Shown here: one piece after another, positions 63,357-64,000 of the stretch | Position numbering within the stretch: position 1 is the stretch's first letter | Layout: each line of letters starts with the position of its first letter | From: Flectonema sp. DT1601 | Lineage: Eukaryota; Euglenozoa; Diplonemea; Diplonemida; Diplonemidae | Direction: 5' to 3' | DNA length: 64,000 nucleotides | Assembly (NCBI GenBank): GCA_964019425.1 | Contig: OZ025780.1 | Span: 1,072,001-1,136,000, forward strand | Notes under the pieces: generated by a model | Database searches by the model: none | The model's input: only the letters and a program-made list of their open reading frames with translations | Told to the model about the DNA's origin: nothing | Made by a program: the position numbers and the translations under genes

Positions 63357-64000
63357 CTAGACCTCGTCAGGTGAGGTGCCCTTGGTCTTTTTGTTGTGCT
63401 TTTCATCCATCGCATCCTCATCGGAATCTGTCTTGCAGCAGAAGCAGTAAACCAAAACAACGACGATAACAACAAAGGCAACACATCCGATCACTATGCC
63501 CGCTATTGCCCCTCCAGACAACTCGTCGTCGTCGTTGCCGTTATCTTCGACGGCGGAAACAGTGACTGCAACTGAGCTTTCATCAAGGGACAATTGGATA
63601 CCTGACCGAACAAAGTTGGTAAATAAAGAAGTTATCGAATTCTTGAAGTCCGTGACAACGTCAGCCGGTGATTTAGAGGTATCACCGCTCAGCTTGATAG
63701 TGTAAGTGTCAGCAGCAAGGGTTTTCGCTTTTCTAGTTGCTGTCCTTGCCGCCTCACAAGTCATGCACGTGCCAGACGACGGGCAGATCTGATTACAGGT
63801 GACATTGTTTGAACCGATTGCAGCTGCCGTTGTGCCGATAATCAAATTCAACTGCCCTACAATGGTCGCTAATTCTCCTGTTGTATCAAATGAAACAAGA
63901 CTCCTTCTGACTGGACCAGACACACCTGATCCTGATGAGGATGAGGAATCGCTGCCTGTGTTCAAAGCATGAACCACATTGAGTCTCTTGCTCCCAACAA
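63357..64000 (-). CDS. C-terminal part of a single-pass cell-surface protein (cut by window edge)
   Basis: On the minus strand the frame is open from the window edge (VGSKRLNVVHALNTG...) to the TAG at 63357-63359. The visible ~214 residues include a Ser/Gly-rich linker, an ectodomain with paired cysteines (CNQICPSSGTCMTC), a probable SEA-like or alpha/beta region (KSPADVVTDFKNSITSLFTN), a Gly-rich transmembrane helix (GAIAGIVIGCVAFVVIVVVL) ending in a Cys cluster (YCFCC), and a short acidic/basic cytoplasmic tail. It is a type I membrane protein by topology. Signal peptide and N-terminal domains lie outside the window. Confidence 0.7.
   Translation of the reverse strand, partial: VGSKRLNVVHALNTGSDSSSSSGSGVSGPVRRSLVSFDTTGELATIVGQLNLIIGTTAAAIGSNNVTCNQICPSSGTCMTCEAARTATRKAKTLAADTYTIKLSGDTSKSPADVVTDFKNSITSLFTNFVRSGIQLSLDESSVAVTVSAVEDNGNDDDELSGGAIAGIVIGCVAFVVIVVVLVYCFCCKTDSDEDAMDEKHNKKTKGTSPDEV

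Overview
The window looks like nuclear DNA of a free-living unicellular eukaryote. It is AT-rich, uses the standard genetic code (TAA, TAG and TGA all end genes), and has long non-coding stretches full of poly-T and poly-A runs. Short GT-AG introns (67-109 nt, with two of 255 and 493 nt) interrupt compact genes. Every convincing gene from 0.5 to 48.9 kb lies on the + strand, and most start codons sit just downstream of a pyrimidine tract ending in AG. Unidirectional clusters with such acceptors are what polycistronic transcription with spliced-leader trans-splicing produces. A euglenozoan, perhaps a diplonemid because cis-introns are also present, is my best guess, but it is an inference and no spliced-leader RNA gene was seen.

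Layout. 0-14 kb: a helical-repeat protein probably targeted to mitochondria, a 60-residue two-exon gene, a pair of tandem ankyrin paralogues with a shared novel C-terminal motif, and a 1410-residue protein with two ammonium-transporter domains and a degenerate cyclase-like domain. 14-25.5 kb: about 11 kb of low-complexity DNA with dispersed repeats, one terminal-inverted-repeat transposon and one small membrane-protein gene. 25.5-31 kb: a di-N-acetylchitobiase-like GH18 enzyme, an RS-rich protein with a cold-shock-like domain, a Q-rich RS protein and an unknown protein. 31-35 kb: repeats. 35-47.7 kb: an acidic protein, TTC4/Cns1, an ankyrin protein, NOC2, a second ubiquitin-like/ankyrin protein and a FAM20-like secretory-pathway kinase. 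47.7-60.9 kb: a retroelement-rich zone between the + strand cluster and two - strand genes (an LRR protein with a ubiquitin-like N-terminus and a cell-surface protein cut by the window edge), so a convergent strand-switch region.

The most unusual content is a family of Penelope-like retroelements with the permuted order GIY-YIG nuclease then reverse transcriptase. There are three head-to-tail copies, minus-strand fragments, and a 3' tail sitting inside the intron of the second ankyrin paralogue. After the reverse transcriptase the two long copies encode a domain resembling a Josephin-type papain-fold deubiquitinase (ECGW..LN, then DGWFSL, then a histidine motif). Their terminal repeats carry a hammerhead-like core. 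Six host genes here carry putative ubiquitin-like domains, which makes a ubiquitin-directed protease on a resident retroelement worth following up.
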